DNA of 64,000 nucleotides from assembly GCF_954871325.1 (NCBI RefSeq), contig NC_088775.1, positions 32,837,561 to 32,901,560 on the forward strand, given 5' to 3'. The first letter of the stretch is position 1, and every line of letters begins with the position of its first letter. This document shows, piece by piece, positions 62,917-64,000 of the stretch. The translations under genes and the position numbers were made by a program. A model generated the notes under the pieces. The model made no database searches. It saw only the letters and a program-made list of their open reading frames with translations, and was not told the origin of the DNA. This stretch comes from Gordionus sp. m RMFG-2023. Taxonomy: Eukaryota; Nematomorpha; Gordioida; Chordodea; Parachordodidae.

Positions 62917-64000
62917 TTCATTCATTCATTCATTACCACGCCAGAAATCACCCACCAGGAGTTGTAGCGTGCACCATGTATATTCACTAGTATATAGATC
63001 CTATACATGATGTATACCCGTTTTATTATAGTGGACGGTACCACTATGTAGTCCGCTAGCATAGTAAAGAAGAGAGGAGTAAGAAAGAGGGGATCTATTA
63101 GTTTCGTTACCGGCAAAATAGTGTTAAGAATTGTAGCTAATATTAATAATAATAATGTACCTGACACCTGGTTAGATTTAAGAGATGGGGGAAAAAAAAG
63201 TTTCTTAATGTTTGATAAGTATATCCTTGGAAGATAACGCAATGTCTATAGAATCCATGTTATTCACTATTATCATTATTATATTGAGCCTGGAGATCGT
63301 TATCATTATCAATATTCACGGTTTTAAGATTATCATTGACTTCGTCAAAAATCATAATTCCTATTGCGCAAGAACATAAGTTGTCATTAGACTGGGGATA
63401 CGAGATTGGAAATAAGGTAGTGTGAGAAATAGTCTGATACGTCCACGATTCCTGCTCTAGTTTAAACCATATTTAAGCATGTATTGCAGATGTTCCTTTA
63501 AATGCTTCTTGTTTTTGCTGAGTGCAAGAAAATCTATAAACGTAAGATTGATCAAGTCCATGTCCTTCAGACATTTTGCCAGCCAATAGTATTTGGGGAT
63601 TCTTCGCCTTCCATAATCCGGGGTCCACTCCATGGACGAAAATATCATATTATCTCGTGAATGTCTTAAGCAGTGGTCGAGTAATTCTAATCTCCTCAAA
63701 GGAATGAGTCTTTTGATAGGTAGGATGTCGCACCTGTTCCAGAGAGTTGTGTTTGGGGTGTTGTATGGATAGTAAGTTTTAGTGATTCTTCTTAAGCACT
63801 TGTTTATGAAGGTCTGGGATGTGTTGATGTTGCTTTTAGTGTCCTGCCATGTTTCCAACCCGTATGTTAAGATGGGTAGAATTAGGGATTTAAAGAGTCT
63901 TATTTTTAGGTTCGTAGATATCTGGTTGGACGACCATAGTTTAGTTAGCTGATGATATCGGGATCTGGCCTTGTTGGTCCTCGACTTGGTATCCAAAATG
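62917..64000 (-). mobile_element. 3' part of a LINE, running off the right edge
   Basis: The ORF (63457 to the edge, 180 residues visible) holds the region after the RT: RTNKARSRYHQLTKLWSSNQ, then KSLILPILTYGLETW (a thumb/connection signature common to many LINEs), CLRRITKTYY and DYGRRRIPKYYWLAKCLKDM. About 540 bp of 3' untranslated DNA follows and ends in a (TGAA)n-type tail (ATTCATTCATTCATT on the plus strand, 62917-62931), abutting the pogo remnant. The minus-strand open frame 62922-63242 lies in this untranslated part and has no family-like features. The clade is uncertain; the simple-repeat tail is unlike the A-tail of the RTE-like copies. Confidence 0.72.

Noticed and set aside
62922-63242. 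106-residue minus-strand open frame as a protein
   Set aside because: Lies in the LINE's 3' untranslated part, ends in the simple-repeat tail and has no family-like motif.

Overview
This is a strongly AT-rich stretch of animal nuclear DNA. One host gene can be followed through it: a spliced sodium/chloride-dependent neurotransmitter transporter (SLC6 family) on the + strand. I could place eleven exons between 7764 and 48562. All ten joins use GT...AG introns, agree in phase and give one open frame of about 513 residues, from just after TM1 to a stop. The first exon(s), with the N-terminus and TM1, lie left of the window or were not found. Introns reach about 15 kb. The gene structure, intron transposons and insect-like LINE, hAT and pogo families suggest an invertebrate, perhaps an arthropod. 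I cannot name the species.

The rest is almost entirely transposon-derived. Layout: 1-7.7 kb, intergenic or upstream-intron DNA with hAT-like MITEs and a decayed LINE. 7.8-13.3 kb, SLC6 exons 1-3, with a foldback MITE split by an internally deleted LINE that carries a tRNA-like 5' end. 13.3-28.5 kb, one intron holding two long inverted arms, a ZMYM1-like hAT, a three-deep nest of hAT elements with perfect 8-bp target duplications, two opposed arrays of a ~115-bp tandem repeat and another hAT. 28.5-31.4 kb, exons 4-8. 31.4-36.5 kb, a 5'-truncated RTE-like LINE, a hAT inside a hAT, and a decayed coding stretch I do not recognise that these insertions interrupt. 36.6-47.2 kb, an intron with a broken Ty3/gypsy fossil and a LINE fragment between inverted arms. 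47.2-48.6 kb, exons 10-11.

Downstream of the gene (48.6-64 kb) are hAT debris, foldbacks, a third array of the ~115-bp repeat running into a ~288-bp satellite, a GC-patterned MITE with a perfect 8-bp duplication, a second broken Ty3/gypsy fossil, a pogo/Tigger-like transposase remnant with a C-terminal PHD-like finger, and the 3' part of a LINE that runs off the right edge.

The most notable features are the hAT matryoshka (18.8-22.4 kb), the tRNA-headed LINE that has lost its RT domain (11.2-12.6 kb), the repeat family with inverted arms and a tandem-repeat core (13.4-26.5 and 51.7-53.7 kb), and the LINE fragment framed by ~280-bp inverted arms (45.2-46.7 kb). I saw no bona fide tRNA or rRNA gene and no CRISPR array. 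All calls are by eye from sequence and family knowledge; no search was run.
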